Origin: Heloderma charlesbogerti
Taxonomy: Eukaryota > Chordata > Lepidosauria > Squamata > Helodermatidae
Assembly (NCBI GenBank): GCA_026122225.1
Contig: JANEZZ010001492.1
Coordinates: forward strand, 1,877,001-1,941,000
Length of the DNA: 64,000 nucleotides
Reading direction: 5' to 3'
In this document: positions 1-10,689 of the stretch, in pieces
Numbering within the stretch: the stretch's first letter is position 1
Layout of the letters: each line of letters opens with the position of its first letter
Notes under the pieces: generated by a model
Told to the model about the DNA's origin: nothing
What the model saw: the letters and a program-made list of their open reading frames with translations, nothing else
The model's database searches: none
Program-made: the position numbers and the translations under genes

Positions 1-279
1 TTTAGGATGAGTGTGAAAATACAATTAACTGGGCTTTTTACCAAGCTGAACATTGCTTATGTAACTCAGTATGTGAGTAGACTGTTATCTGAAAAAGTCA
101 ACCAATGCAGTAGCAAATTTCTAGAAGGGTTCTCATGGGACTGATTTCACCTCCATACTTGCAATCATCATCAGTACTCCAAAGATCTTTGTAAACACCA
201 GTTGATCCTTTTCCATTGAAATAAAATATTATTGCACCCAATGTTGAGTTGTGAAGTTGGCAAAAAAATCCCAACTTCA

Positions 280-568
280 AATATAACCTGATGAGATCTG
301 AGCTAGTGGTGACCGATCAAGAAAGAGATCTTGGGGTTGTGGTGGACAGCTCAATGAAAATGTCAACCCAGAGTGCAGCCACTGTAAAAAAGGCAAACTC
401 CATGTTAGGCATAATTAGAAAAGGAATTGAGAATAAAACTGCCAAGATCATACTGCTCTTATACAAATCTATGGTGCAACCACACTTCGAATACTGTGTA
501 CAGTTCTGGTCACCACCTAAATATATATATATTGTAGAGCTGAAAAAAGTGCAGAAAATGGCAACTAA
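280..568 (+). pseudogene. CR1-type LINE, RT C-terminal part (first half of a split copy)
   Basis: The open frame from 291 encodes a segment typical of the region after the reverse transcriptase in CR1 LINEs: ERDLGVVVDSSMK, then KKANSMLGIIRKGI, then MVQPHFEYCVQFWSP and KKVQKMATK. It is truncated at its 5' end. The frame stops matching at 568, where another element begins, and the expected next residues (MIKGLEHLPYKGRL) appear at 2552. The two pieces are therefore one CR1 copy split by an insertion. This is a dead fragment with no catalytic motif left in the window. Confidence 0.85.
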
Positions 569-1179
569 GGGCCAATCTACATTGTGCCCGCCATTGCAAT
601 GAAGTCGGGGTCCTGTTGGGTTAAACGCACTCGCATTAAAACATGATTATCCACACTCATCCATTTTCCCCATTGCGGTTCTTGATCGAATGCACGAAAT
701 CGGTTCACACTTGAGAGCTGCGCTGTTTTCCTGCTCTTAAAGATGGAGCTCTCATTGGAGGAGCAGAAACTGTCCCTGTTTCTGCTGATTCCCCACCCAC
801 TGTCCCTCTCTTCCTCTATCCCTGTGTGTGTGTGTGTGCGTGTAGGGATGGTAAGAGCATCCTGTTGGGGCTCGAAGCCCGATGAGAGCTTGTCCCTTAC
901 TGCTGTCGCTTTAGCAGGTGGGGGTGGAAGGAAGAAGGAGGCACCTATCCTCTTCTCCCCCTTCCACCTGCTGGAGGCCAAGGCGAGAGGCTGGGGGGTG
1001 TCTGCTGATGCTCTTTTCCCTGCACCAGCCCTTTGCAGCCAGCGCAAGGAAGAGGGGCAGCGACGATGGCACCCAGCACTTGCATTTTGGGTGGGCAGCT
1101 AGCTTCTTTGAAGCTTTGAAGACCATGAGATGACATTGCATAGGTTCCTCAGCACTCAAAGCTTTAATTTCCAACAAGG

Positions 1180-1545
1180 AAATGGCTGGAGGTGCCTGCT
1201 CTTGTCTGGTCTTGGAAGCTCAGCAGGGTCAGCCCTGGTCAGAAGTTTGGATGGGAGACTGCAAGGGAATCAGGCTTCCTGCACTGAGCAGGGGGTTGTT
1301 CTCTCACTTCAAATGACACTAACTTTTACCTCCTTCTATCCCCTGCTTTGGCTTAAAAAAAAAAATAAGGATCACAACTGAGTGCCTTTACACATGCTGC
1401 CTTCCTCCCTCCCCCCCTTCTAGCTTAACTGGTGCTGTAATGTTTTCTCGTGGCCGCAATCCTGGGCACTCACTTACTCGGGAGTAAGCCACATTGAACT
1501 CAATGGAACTTACTACTGAGTAGACATAAGATCACCCTGTAAGTC
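1180..1545 (+). repeat. 5S-rRNA-derived SINE plus palindromic-repeat arm (left arm of inverted repeat)
   Basis: Positions 1199-1275 resemble the 3' half of 5S rRNA, including the region of the internal promoter (GAAGCTCAGCAGGGTC, then TTGGATGGGAGACTGC). A CR1-like tail follows (CACTGAGCAGGGGGTT), then a stretch with start-of-repeat motifs such as TTACTACTGAGTAGACATAAG. The whole arm is repeated in inverse orientation at 1872-2213. A 5S-derived head joined to a LINE tail is the design of SINE3-type elements; assignment to a named family is not possible from here. Confidence 0.7.
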
Positions 1546-1871
1546 TGCAAGCCTTGCGTAAGCCCCATTGAGCCCCATAGGGTGCTCTGGAACAAAAGAG
1601 GACATTGCTTCTGAGCTTGGTGGGATGGGGGATCAGAGGCGTCTCCCTTCATTGCAGGGAGGCATTTTACCTTCTGCTCCCTCTGACTGAGAAATGCAGA
1701 GGCAGGAGACTTAGGTCGGAGCGGGGGGGCTGCTTGCATCTTCGAAGACGGCCCAGTGAAGAAATTTATGCTTGTGTGCAGGGAAATCAGGCTGGAGAAG
1801 GCCTATTCTTCCAAGATTTGAAGATCTGAAGATTTGAAAATGCGAAGTTAATGCCTTAATGAAAAAAAAAA

Positions 1872-2213
1872 TCACTTACAGGGCGATCTTATGTCTACTC
1901 AGTAGTAAGTTCTATTGAGTTCAATGTAGCTTACTCCTGAGTAAGCGAGTGCCCAGGATTGGGGCCACGAGAAAACATTACAGCACTAGTTAAGCTAGAA
2001 GGGGGGGGGAAGGGTTTGTAAAGGCACTCAGTTGTGATCCTTACTTTTTTTAAAAAAAGCCAAAGCAGGGGATAGAAGGAGGTCAAAGTTAGTGTCATTT
2101 GGAAAGAACAACCCCCTGAAGCCTGATTCCCTTGCGGTCTCCCATCCAAAATCCTGACCAGGGCTGACCCAGCTGAGCTTCCCAGATCAGACAAGAGCCA
2201 GCACCTCTAGCCC
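1872..2213 (-). repeat. 5S-rRNA-derived SINE plus repeat, inverted copy (right arm)
   Basis: On the minus strand this segment reads through the same order as 1180-1545. It has the 5S-like block around 2115-2200 (reverse complement contains TTGGATGGGAGACCGC), the CR1-like tail, a pyrimidine/AAAA stretch, and the ACTCAGTAGTAAGTTC motif near 1900. The arms differ by scattered substitutions and small indels, so this is an old inversion duplication or two opposite insertions. The 326-bp spacer between the arms contains no gene. Confidence 0.7.
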
Positions 2214-2551
2214 TCTGCTGGTTGGTGACAAAATGTCCAGTGCTAAGGAACCTTTGCTATCAGTAGCTGGAAGTCCAGATGGGAGCATCTCGAACTGTGA
2301 TTGGACAGGAGGGAAATACAAACACCACGGTATATGGAAAGGCTTTGGAGGAGACTACGACCTTATAAGGTAATGAACACAGAAGAGCACAGCACATGAA
2401 TGGGAAAAACTGGGATATCAGGGTATTGAAAGCGGGAGCACAGACGTGGGAAATTACAGCCCCAATTCGAGGCAGATCCTGCGTAGTGTGAAAGACGAGT
2501 GGTGAAACCTTATTGGAAGTGGAAAAATCATACGTGTAGATTGGCCCTTAA

Positions 2552-3109
2552 ATGATCAAGGGGCTGGAGCATCTCCCCTATAAGGGAAGGTTACAACAGC
2601 TGGGCTTGTTTAGCTTGGAAAAAAGGAGGGTAAGCGGATATATGGTAGAGGTCTACAAAATTATGCATGGTGTAAAGAATGTGGATAGGAAATATTTTTC
2701 ACCCGCTCTCAAAATACTAGAACCCGGGATCATCCTATAAGCTGATTGGTGTGAGATTCAGGACAGATAAAAGGAAGTACTTCTTCACACAGCACATAAA
2801 GTATGGAATTTGCTATCATAGGATGTAGTGATGGCCACCAATTTGGATGGCTTTAAAAGGGGATTAGACCAATCCTTGTATGAAAAGGTTATCAATGGCT
2901 ACTAGTCTTGATGGCTATGTGCTACCTCAAGTACCAGAGGCAGTGAGCCTATGTACACCAGTTGCTGGGGAACATGTGTGGGAAGATGCTGTTGTGCTCA
3001 TGTCCTGCTTGTGGGTTCCTGGTTGACAGTTGGTTGGCCACTGTGTGAACAGAATGCTGGATTAGATGGACCCTTGGTCTGATCCAGCATGGGTCTTCTT
3101 ATGTTCTTA
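2552..3109 (+). pseudogene. CR1-type LINE, 3' end (second half of split copy)
   Basis: The frame from 2552 continues the CR1 protein interrupted at 568 (MIKGLEHLPYKGRLQQLGLFSLEKRR), then decays. The 3' untranslated region follows the usual order for this lineage: GGACAGATAAAAGGAAGTAC, GATGGCCACCAA, then TGGTCTGATCCAGCATGG and the terminal octamer TTATGTTC at about 3100. The octamer marks a CR1 lineage different from the ATTCTATGA-tailed copies also found in this window. Confidence 0.85.
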
Positions 3110-3931
3110 TACTTGCATCCTCAAGTCAACATCCCATGTCAAATATGCTGTTGGAATCGAGACAGATAAAACACTAAGACTGGAAAGGAACTCAGAGAGT
3201 CATAAAGCCCATCACTATGCACACATCCAGAAGATTAATGTATGCAAATACATGCTCAGGACAGAATAAGCCTGGAAGATCTGTATGTTGGGTTGTTGTT
3301 TTTAAAGATAACCATCAACTATGACTATAGAGCTTTTATTTGGGTGTAAGTAAATAATTGATACCAATTCTACTGCTACCTTCAGAAAGCTGCACTTAAC
3401 ACTCTGAAAGATAATTTATATCCTATTCTGTAGTCTGCAATGACCCAGTATTTGCTGGGTGATAGTGATTTGTTTTGTGTGCTTCACACTTGCTTACTCC
3501 TTCCTTTTGTGGCCCTTGGACATGTGGGTTGTTAGTTCAGTCTGTGGGGATGTTCAGTCATTATCAATAAGTGGCGTAGCACTGTCACTCTTATGAATTG
3601 TCAGGTTTTGTGGGAACAATTTATACCTTTGGAACCCAATCTTCATGTGTTTGAGTTGAGCTGGTTTTGTGGTTGTTAACACTACACTGCTGTCCAGTAC
3701 AGGTTTGTTCACTTGATGTGCGTAGGATTCTGCTTTATCTTGCCATGCCTGCATACCTAATTCATGGTTTCCACTACACAGTTGTACCATCCTGTTGATA
3801 TGTTATTCAACAACCCATGCATCTGATTCAATATTTTGCTCTCACTGCATAGCTGACCATAAGGTCAGGCAAAATGACATGTGTAATTCAAGTAACTTAG
3901 GGCACAATCCTATGGCCACTAGACAGTGATT

Positions 3932-4016
3932 CATAGAATCATAGAATCATAGAATCATAGAATAGTAGGGTTGGAAGGGACCTACAAGGCCATCGAGTCC
4001 AACCTCCCCCCCCCCC
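3932..4016 (-). mobile_element. CR1 3' tail, minus strand, ATTCTATGA lineage
   Basis: The plus strand shows four copies of the octamer TCATAGAA, then TAGTAGGGTTGGAAGGGACC and CATCGAGTCCAACCTCC, ending in a C run. Reversed, this is the standard CR1 3' end (GGTTGGACTCGATGG...CCCTACTATTCTATGA). It is a very short 5'-truncated insertion inside another repeat: the left flank reads GCACAATCCTATGGCCACT and the right flank resumes with GATTAGACAGCCATAG. Confidence 0.85.
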
Positions 4017-4311
4017 CCCGATTAGACAGCCATAGTATTTCTGGGAACTGACTTTGGAGCTCACAGCCCACGCTCTGAGGTTGGTTCTTAGAAAACCACC
4101 TCCCCACCTCCCCTCATAGGCAGTGTGGATTGTCCCCTAAGTGTTGGCCATCTAGCCATGAATGCAGGTCAGCCGGAGTGTGGAGGAGAAGATCCCATCT
4201 GCATGCTGCCCACCCTACTTTGGATAGACAATCGCCTCTGAGTTCAGAGGAGGCCACCTATCCTGATAGGATTGCTCCCTCAACTACCATCATTCAAGTA
4301 GCCACAGTTCA

Positions 4312-4575
4312 GAGCCTTTCTACATGAGCCATATGTTGAGTGCTTGTGATTCCTCACTCACGGTAGTTTGCAGGTGCTTTACAAGATGTTGTTATCCTCC
4401 AGGGCTTCTCCCATGCTTTGTAACCATTTAGTGTTGGGGGGGTTTCTAACTAGGGAAGTCTGGTATTTCTGTGAATGGCGGCATGAAAACCTGGTGTATT
4501 TGCACAATTCCATTATGCCACAGCACCACCTAGTCATTGTGTAATGGAACATACAGAAAGTCAGAAAAAAACCTA
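4312..4575 (+). repeat. Unclassified repeat, same family as 20524-21990
   Basis: It shares ordered blocks with the repeat around 20524 and 21800: TTTCTACA near the start, GTGCTTGTGATTCCTCACTCAC, CTCCCATGCTTTG, then CACAGCACCACCTAGTCATTG and TGTAATGGAACATA near the end. No protein is encoded. The TTTCTACA start resembles the repeat at 27573, so it may be a Harbinger-like MITE, but I cannot fix its ends. Confidence 0.45.
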
Positions 4576-4873
4576 AAAAAAAAAATGTGTAAAGGAGCTG
4601 ATCTTAATTCCACAGAGAATTCTGAAGCACAAACCTTGGTAAAGTTAAAAGCCTTGGTTAAAAGCCTCATGTAGAAAACCCTCTGCTGACACATATTTCT
4701 TGAATCAGGAAGGAAGGTGCAAGAATTAAAGATTCTAAAGATTTCAACTTCAAATGCAAGAAAAATATTGTTCAAGGTGTTATTCCCCCCCCCCCCACTA
4801 TCTTCTGGCATTTTCTACAAGAATTCTCAAGTTGAAACAGCTGAGCTTTTATGTTCGCTGGACACTTTTCTCA

Positions 4874-4875
<2 letters not shown>

Positions 4876-4932
<57 letters not shown>
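4876..4932 (+). repeat. (GT)n(GA)n compound microsatellite
   Basis: An uninterrupted GT run of about 28 bases passes directly into a GA run of about 29 bases. A C run lies about 90 bp upstream. Confidence 0.98.
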
Positions 4933-4934
<2 letters not shown>

Positions 4935-4935
4935 A

Positions 4936-6060
4936 ATAAAACCTGTAGATGTTCAGATCTTAAACACAATGTACTTGTACAAATCATGCTATGCTAGTTT
5001 TGTTAGTCAACTGCCTATAAAGTATCTGAAATGCAAAGTAGACTATAGAATACGAAGCTCTGCTGCTGTATTAGACAAAAATGGCCTCTTTATGGTGTGT
5101 CTGCTGTCTTAAGGGGTGAATGAATTCTGTTTAGCACAAAATCCCAGTTATAAAAATCCCAGCATCATTGTTGTATTAAACAGATGTCTTTCTCTGCTGA
5201 TTTTATGGCACATGTAGAGCCAAAAGCCTTCTTATCAGACCAAATGTTCAACTACTGACTTTGGAGCTAATTAAAAAGGACTTTAAGATGACTTTTAAAT
5301 TAAGGCTTTCAAGCTACCCAAGCAGCCAAGTAAACTGTGAGCACCGGATGCCCTATTTTAAGAGCTTTAGTGTCTGCTTTTATAATACAGTTACTTTGCT
5401 GGTATTTAGCTGGGTGAAGCTTCAAGAAATATTGCCCATTCAGAAGGTTATCAAAAGGCTCTTTCAAAGGACACTCACAAGCACAGAATTCTAAAGCACA
5501 GACCATCCAAAACCTATAACAAAATGTGGGAAGTTTGCATTTGTGCTGTCACCAGCAAAGGTAGCATGGTATGTAGGATGGCTGAGCGAATTTAAAATTA
5601 TCCTATAAACTTTTTTTTTTTTTAAGAGGGATAAGGGGAGAGGAGAATTATGCTCCCTTTATCAAATAAGTATCTCCTGAGTGTTCAACTAAAAATAAAC
5701 TTTAACCAGGTATCCCTTAATGCACTACAGCTAAGCCACAAACACCTCTTGTTTCCTTATCAGAACATGTGCAATTGAGGGAAAACAGAGTTGGCACAGG
5801 AACTGCTAAACCACCCAAACACTTGCATGCATGCATAAATAAATGTCCTGAAAATGTGCAGTTACAGCGTAAAAATAATCAAATAGTGAAATAGTGAAAA
5901 TGTATTGGAATTCTGCCACAGACCTGGGTCACTTTTGTTACTTTTTATTACTCTAGGCAGAGATGGAGCCATAGCAAACATTTAAGTACCATTTTACCTT
6001 AAGAAAATAGCTGACTGTATTACATTCATGGCACTTGAATAATAAATTATTAATACATGA
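4936..6060. other. No feature recognised
   Basis: AT-rich sequence without convincing coding frames or recognisable repeats, apart from a T run near 5610. The short open frames have no family resemblance. Confidence 0.5.
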
Positions 6061-6178
6061 TGCAATCCTATGCATGTTTGGACAGAAAAAAGTCCTACAA
6101 CTCCCAGCGTTCCCCAGCCAGCCATGATGGGAGTCATAGGCTTTTTTCTGTCTAAACATGCATAAGAATGCACCCTTA
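6061..6178. mobile_element. Palindromic MITE, ACAACTCCCAGC family (copy 1)
   Basis: The left arm reads TGCAATCCTATGCATGTTTG, GACAGAAAAAAGTCCTACAA, CTCCCAGCG. The right arm is its near complement, ending CATAAGAATGCACCCTTA. Other copies lie at 41461, 42533, 46106 and 47507, with a half copy at 29458. The whole unit can fold as one hairpin. No protein is encoded, and the class is not established. Confidence 0.8.
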
Positions 6179-7039
6179 GTCTGGGATGATAAACACACAT
6201 ACTGAATTTGATGGATGGAGGAGTGAAATCAGAGGGATTTACTTCCATGTAATAAGTTTATCATCAGTTATCTTGATTAGTAAAAGAATCCATTAAGGTC
6301 TTAACCCTATGGAGCAATGAACTGGCCTGAGTGCAAGAACTATAGAATTCAGTTGTGCTGTGGTGGAGTTGGCAGAAATCAAGAAAAAGGCATTCAAATA
6401 GTTCTCAAACAGTGGCAGAAACAGAGAAAGAGCTCCAACTTTGATCTTTTACGACACTGTCAGCACACACTTTTTGGATTTCCTCACTTAAAAAAAAAGA
6501 CCACTTCAAAGGGTACTGATACTACTTCGTTACAAAATCAGCACTTCTATAACCAGCCAGTCTAGCTGATCATTTGGAAGAGTTGCCAATATAATAAAAT
6601 TAAGCCTGCAATCCCAAATATATTTACTTGGTATTACGTCCTATTGATAGTAATGGTTTGTACTTTTTAGTAGACCATATTACAGTTACAATACAATTCT
6701 GGTTTTCTGACAATGCATGTTAGTAATCTATTAGGCAAATTTACAGGATTGGATTATCATCGGAAGGAAAAGCTTTCATTAATTTGGGACAGGGTGGAAG
6801 AAGGTAGCCACAGCATCTATGTAAACTTGAAGAGTTACATGTCCCAAAATTGTCATCAGTGTCATCAGTACACTGTGTGTAGGGGAATGAGACAATGATT
6901 TCACACTAGTTTTTCTAATAAAGCTGCAGATCTGGATTTGTATATGGACATAGTGTTACATTTTGGAGTTTAGCTTAAAAGCTAAAAATTAACCAGTTTA
7001 CAGGCATTTACCTTATGGCTGTCAACAATTCTACTGCAT

Positions 7040-7215
7040 ATTTACTCAGTTCAGTCCTATGCATATTTACTCAGAGGTAAATCCTACAGTGTTTGGTGGG
7101 GCTCACAATGAAATCCTATTGATGTCTACTCAGAAGTAAGATACACTGAGTTCAATAGGGTTTAGTCCCAGGTAAATGTGCACAGGATTGCAGCCTATTA
7201 GTCTCAGGTAAGCAT
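7040..7215 (+). repeat. Palindromic ACTCAGAAGTAAG-type squamate repeat
   Basis: It contains TACTCAGAAGTAAGATACAC, TGAGTTCAATAGGG, and AGGTAAATGTGCACAGGATTGCAGCC, with a partial repeat before and after. The same motif order occurs at 34376, 41600, 46770 (degenerate), 48150 (minus) and inside the inverted arms at 1180 and 1872. Diverged relatives may lie near 6610, 30950 and 57890. It is a short high-copy non-coding element. Confidence 0.65.
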
Positions 7216-9420
7216 GCAGAGGACTGCAGCCTAAAACATTTAAGCCAATTACTATATAACATTAAGCCAATGTAATTAAAAGTACACAGGCTAAATTTAA
7301 ATGATCACATTTTCAGCAGTATCCAGGTACACCACCAAATTCCACATCGGAGTCCTCTTGCAGCACCTCATGCATATGTGAAATCAGACAGAGAAGTTCA
7401 ATTCACAAGTGAAAACAAGTTGTTGCTATTTTGCTTATAAGCTGTACTTTCTCAATTGAGCTGATTCAGGTATAAAATGAAAAGTGCTTCAGTTAAGTTC
7501 TGGAACATCAACATTTTATTTGTAGTTTTTGACAAAAAATTACGAGTGTGTCTTTTTTTCTGACACTTCTGGAGGTTCTGTTTATTGTTTAGTACATCTG
7601 TTAAAAAAATATTAGCTATAGTCTGAAGGACTATCGTCTAAGTTTAATCACAAAGTGAATTTTTATGACCGAGTTAGAAACTCCTAAACATGGGTTTTAC
7701 AATGGAAGTGCTGACATAACTAACATAAGCAGTGCAAATACTACCTTTGTAATCAAGGCACATTATATTTATGAGGTAGGTAAAGTCTGTTACCATCAAT
7801 CACTGAAGTAATATTGACAGATTCCAAGTTTGAGATCCAACAGAATTGATGTGTTCAGTTTCTCACACCACTGATACCAAGAGGGAGAATTTCCAAGCAT
7901 TTTTATGGCCTTGAGCTTTGAGTTCTTAAAAGAAATGCATTAATGACACAATTTATTAATCTACTGCTTGCACAGTTCTATTATTTTTACTATTCTGTGG
8001 AAGAAAATAGCTAAACATAACTTTTATTTGCAATGTTATGACTTAATAATGGTTATTACAAACATTAATTCCATTTGCATCCAGCTGACATTTAGAATGC
8101 CACAAACAGAGATTAATCGCCCAAACCCTATACAACTCCTAAATTATAACTTAACGTACCTATATAAAACAATCTAAAATGTCAGCACCTCCATCTTTAT
8201 GATATCGCACCGTTCCAATAATTCTGTTTTACAAGCAAATTCCTATTATACATTAATAAGTGCTGTTGGTGGCTAAACTTTATGCCTTTGAGTAATGACC
8301 ATGTTGAAGGCAATTAGGCCAAGCCAGGTGCAGCTGGGCTGGATCCCAGTAAAAGTTTTTAAATTTTACTATTTCCGTTTGGATTTTGGGGGTGCATTCC
8401 AATCTGCACAAATTAAGAGAGGAAATTGTTTCCATGTTTTTAGCAGTTCGATAATCTGATCTGAAGACTTTAGAAGCTTCACTGACTGGCAAGAATTATT
8501 CCAGTTTTGTATAGGCAAATCAGTGATGTCTGTTGAAAATACTGCTCAAATTTAGACTTTGGAACATCAACGCAACTTTTAAAACCTAAATGCAATCTTT
8601 TGGTTCATCTTTAGGTCTCCAAGTGTGTGTACATCAGGATGTGTTCCCTGTCTTAATCTCAGCTTGTAAATTGGATACACACTGACCCGAGCACATGCAC
8701 ATGAAATCCATGTGTTGCAACTTCATGCATCTGATAAAGTAGGCTCTTGTGTCTGAAAACTCATGCTGCAATGAATTAGTTAGTCCTTAAAGGCACTAAC
8801 TGGACTCTCCTTTGTCAATTTCTACTGAACACACCATTAGAATCCTTATTAACAACCACTCCATATTCAACACGCATTGTAAAAAAACAATGTAGATGAA
8901 GACTGAGAGCAGCACAAAAAGCAGAGTGAAAACAAGCCTCTGATGTCATGCAGTTAACATCTTTGAATTTGGGAGTGTTCTCACTGAATATAAGATTTTG
9001 GAATGGTTGGACAATGATCCTTCTTCTCCTGTACCTATGCAGCCTTTTGTAATTGAGAACAAAATTAATCATGCTAGCCAAGTATAGTACAGAAACTGGC
9101 TTCACCTCAGCCCCATATTACTGAGCAAGTCAAACACATGTGGCAAGACCATATTTTTCATCCTAATCCTACCCATTTCTTTCAAAATACAATATTATTT
9201 TATTGTATGGATTTTATAATATGCATCCTAAGTATAAGTAATATGAAATGTTTAAGAACAACGTTATGAGAACCTAACCCCTTTTCACCAAATACTGTTG
9301 GTGAGCATATTCTCCTTCCATCCCACCAGGCTAACATACCAAGGAACACCTTCTGATTGCTTATGTATTTTCAAGCCTCTTCTCTTTTTTCCATTCCGCA
9401 TTTTATAGTCACGGTGCTCA
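7216..9420. other. No feature recognised
   Basis: A 2.2-kb AT-rich stretch without recognisable repeats or credible exons. The longest open frame (8815-9105, minus) shows no motif. This is one of the least repeat-dense parts of the window and could include conserved non-coding DNA. Confidence 0.5.
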
Positions 9421-9734
9421 GGAAACACTGACCATGGGCTATTGTAAGTTTCTGGGATGGCTTGTTAACCACAGCAACAAGTCACTCTCGCCAGATTCGC
9501 ATGACACAGCAAGCCGCACCGGTGAGGATAATTATGCAATCCCCCCCACCCCCTGGCATGTGACCATGGCTTGGTTCCCCCTCCACAATCATGCGAACAG
9601 GCCCATTGTCTGGTCCCCGAGAGATTTTTACCCCTTTGCAAAGAGGAAAAGGTAGAAGCCCAGAGCTTGGTTTGAGGTTAGAGGAATCTTCTGTGTTGAA
9701 TACTGGAAAATACTATTGCAGCCTGCCCCAGCCT

Positions 9735-9897
9735 GGCATCTTCCAGATGTGTTGGACTATAAGCTAAGCAGGGTTAGCCCTGGTTAGTACTTGGATGGGA
9801 GACCACCTGGGAATCAGGCTTCCTGCTCTGAGCAGGGGGTTGGACTCGATGGTCTTGTAGGCCCCCTCCAACCCTATGATTCTATGATCAATGATCT
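9735..9897 (+). mobile_element. 5S-rRNA-derived SINE with CR1-like tail (best preserved copy)
   Basis: Positions 9761-9820 closely follow the 3' half of vertebrate 5S rRNA: AAGCTAAGCAGGGTTAGCCC, TGGTTAGTACTTGGATGGGA, GACCACCTGGGAAT. This covers the internal A-box and C-box promoter positions. It is joined to a CR1-type end (GAGCAGGGGGTTGGACTCGA, CCTCCAACCCTATGATTCTA). The first half of 5S is missing and replaced by CTTCCAGATGTGTTGGACTA, which resembles the start of the CCAGATGTTTTGGACTACAA palindromic repeats. The tail implies mobilisation by CR1 machinery. Confidence 0.85.
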
Positions 9898-9929
9898 CTC
9901 ATCAGGGTTAGCCTGGACACTGCAGTCCA

Positions 9930-10595
9930 GGCATTGGTAACCTCACATTTAGATTATCATAATGCACTTTATGTGGTCTACCCTTGTGCTTGGTCTGGAA
10001 GCTGCAGCTAGTGCAGAATGTGGCAGCCAGGATGCTGGGTGGAGGGCCTTGTCAAGCACATATTACACCAGGGTTGAAGCCACTGCACTGTCTATAACCC
10101 TTGCTGTTGGCACATAAAGTCCTGAACAGTCTGGGAGCAGATTACCAGGCAGATTGCCTTCTCCAATACAGATCTGTGCAATCATTACGATAATCGGAGG
10201 CCTTGCTGGTTGCACCACAACCTGCAGACTGCCATCTCGCAGCAACTAGGAAGTAGGCCTTCTCTGTGGCAGCACCAAATTTAGGCAATGCTCTCCCCGC
10301 TGGTATTTTTGAGGCACGCACCAACTGCAACATGTTTTAGGCGCCAGTTAAAGATCCAGTTCTTTACTGAGACCTTCCCTGCGTGAGTGTGCTGCCCAGT
10401 AGTAATTTGTAACTAATAGTTTTAAATTGGCTTTACTGTTTTTATTACTGTTTTATATAAATGTTTTAATATGTATTTAATTTTATTTTTATGCACATCA
10501 TGATGTATTTTAATGTTTTTAATTTTCTTGTATACCGCATAGAGATATTTTCAAATATGGACAGTGGTAAATCTATTAAATAAATAATAAATAAA
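9930..10595 (+). pseudogene. L2-type LINE 3' end
   Basis: A degraded frame keeps the order found at 48785: TTAGATTATCATAATGCACT (the LDYCNALY region), then GTCTGGAAGCTGCAGCTAGT and GCAGAATGTGGCAGCCAGG. A degraded C-terminus follows with CTTTACTGAGACCTTCCCTG, then an AT-rich untranslated region and a tail of TAAATAAA repeats at 10578-10595. Stops and frameshifts are frequent. Confidence 0.7.
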
Positions 10596-10599
10596 TCAT

Positions 10600-10680
10600 C
10601 CCCTGCCAACATGACCATTAGCATGCTGGCTGGGGATGATGGCAGTTGTAGTCCAACACTTCTGGAGGTAGGGTGTCCAT
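10600..10680. repeat. Half copy of CCAGATGTTTTGGACTACAA palindromic repeat
   Basis: GCATGCTGGCTGGGGATGAT, GGCAGTTGTAGTCCAACACT and TCTGGAGG are the right arm of the family seen complete at 12300, 15710 and 31575. Confidence 0.6.
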
Positions 10681-10689
10681 GTGTCCTCT

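Larger units (their letters stand above)
569..2547. mobile_element. Harbinger-like non-autonomous DNA element inserted in CR1
   Basis: The 1979-bp segment has perfect 12-bp inverted ends, GGGCCAATCTAC at 569-580 and its complement at 2536-2547. It is flanked by TAA (566-568) and TTA (2548-2550). Removing the element plus one 3-bp flank rejoins the CR1 reading frame exactly at ATK/MIK. A 3-bp TWA duplication and ends starting GGGCC fit the PIF/Harbinger superfamily. I see no transposase frame. The interior holds a GC-rich stretch (740-1110), a short TG run (824-841) and a large inverted pair of 5S-derived SINEs. The class assignment is an inference. Confidence 0.7.

Noticed and set aside
843..850. 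TAGGGATG as a possible fifth hAT-like end
   Set aside because: The following bases do not match the family's inner flank, and there is no matching CATCCCTA end with an 8-bp TSD nearby.
577..1177. Several overlapping open frames in a GC-rich block on both strands
   Set aside because: They lie inside the Harbinger-like element, overlap each other on both strands and show no domain. GC-rich composition alone explains the lack of stops.
9761..9820. Functional 5S rRNA gene
   Set aside because: Only the 3' half of 5S is present and it is joined to a CR1-like tail, so it is a SINE and not a gene.
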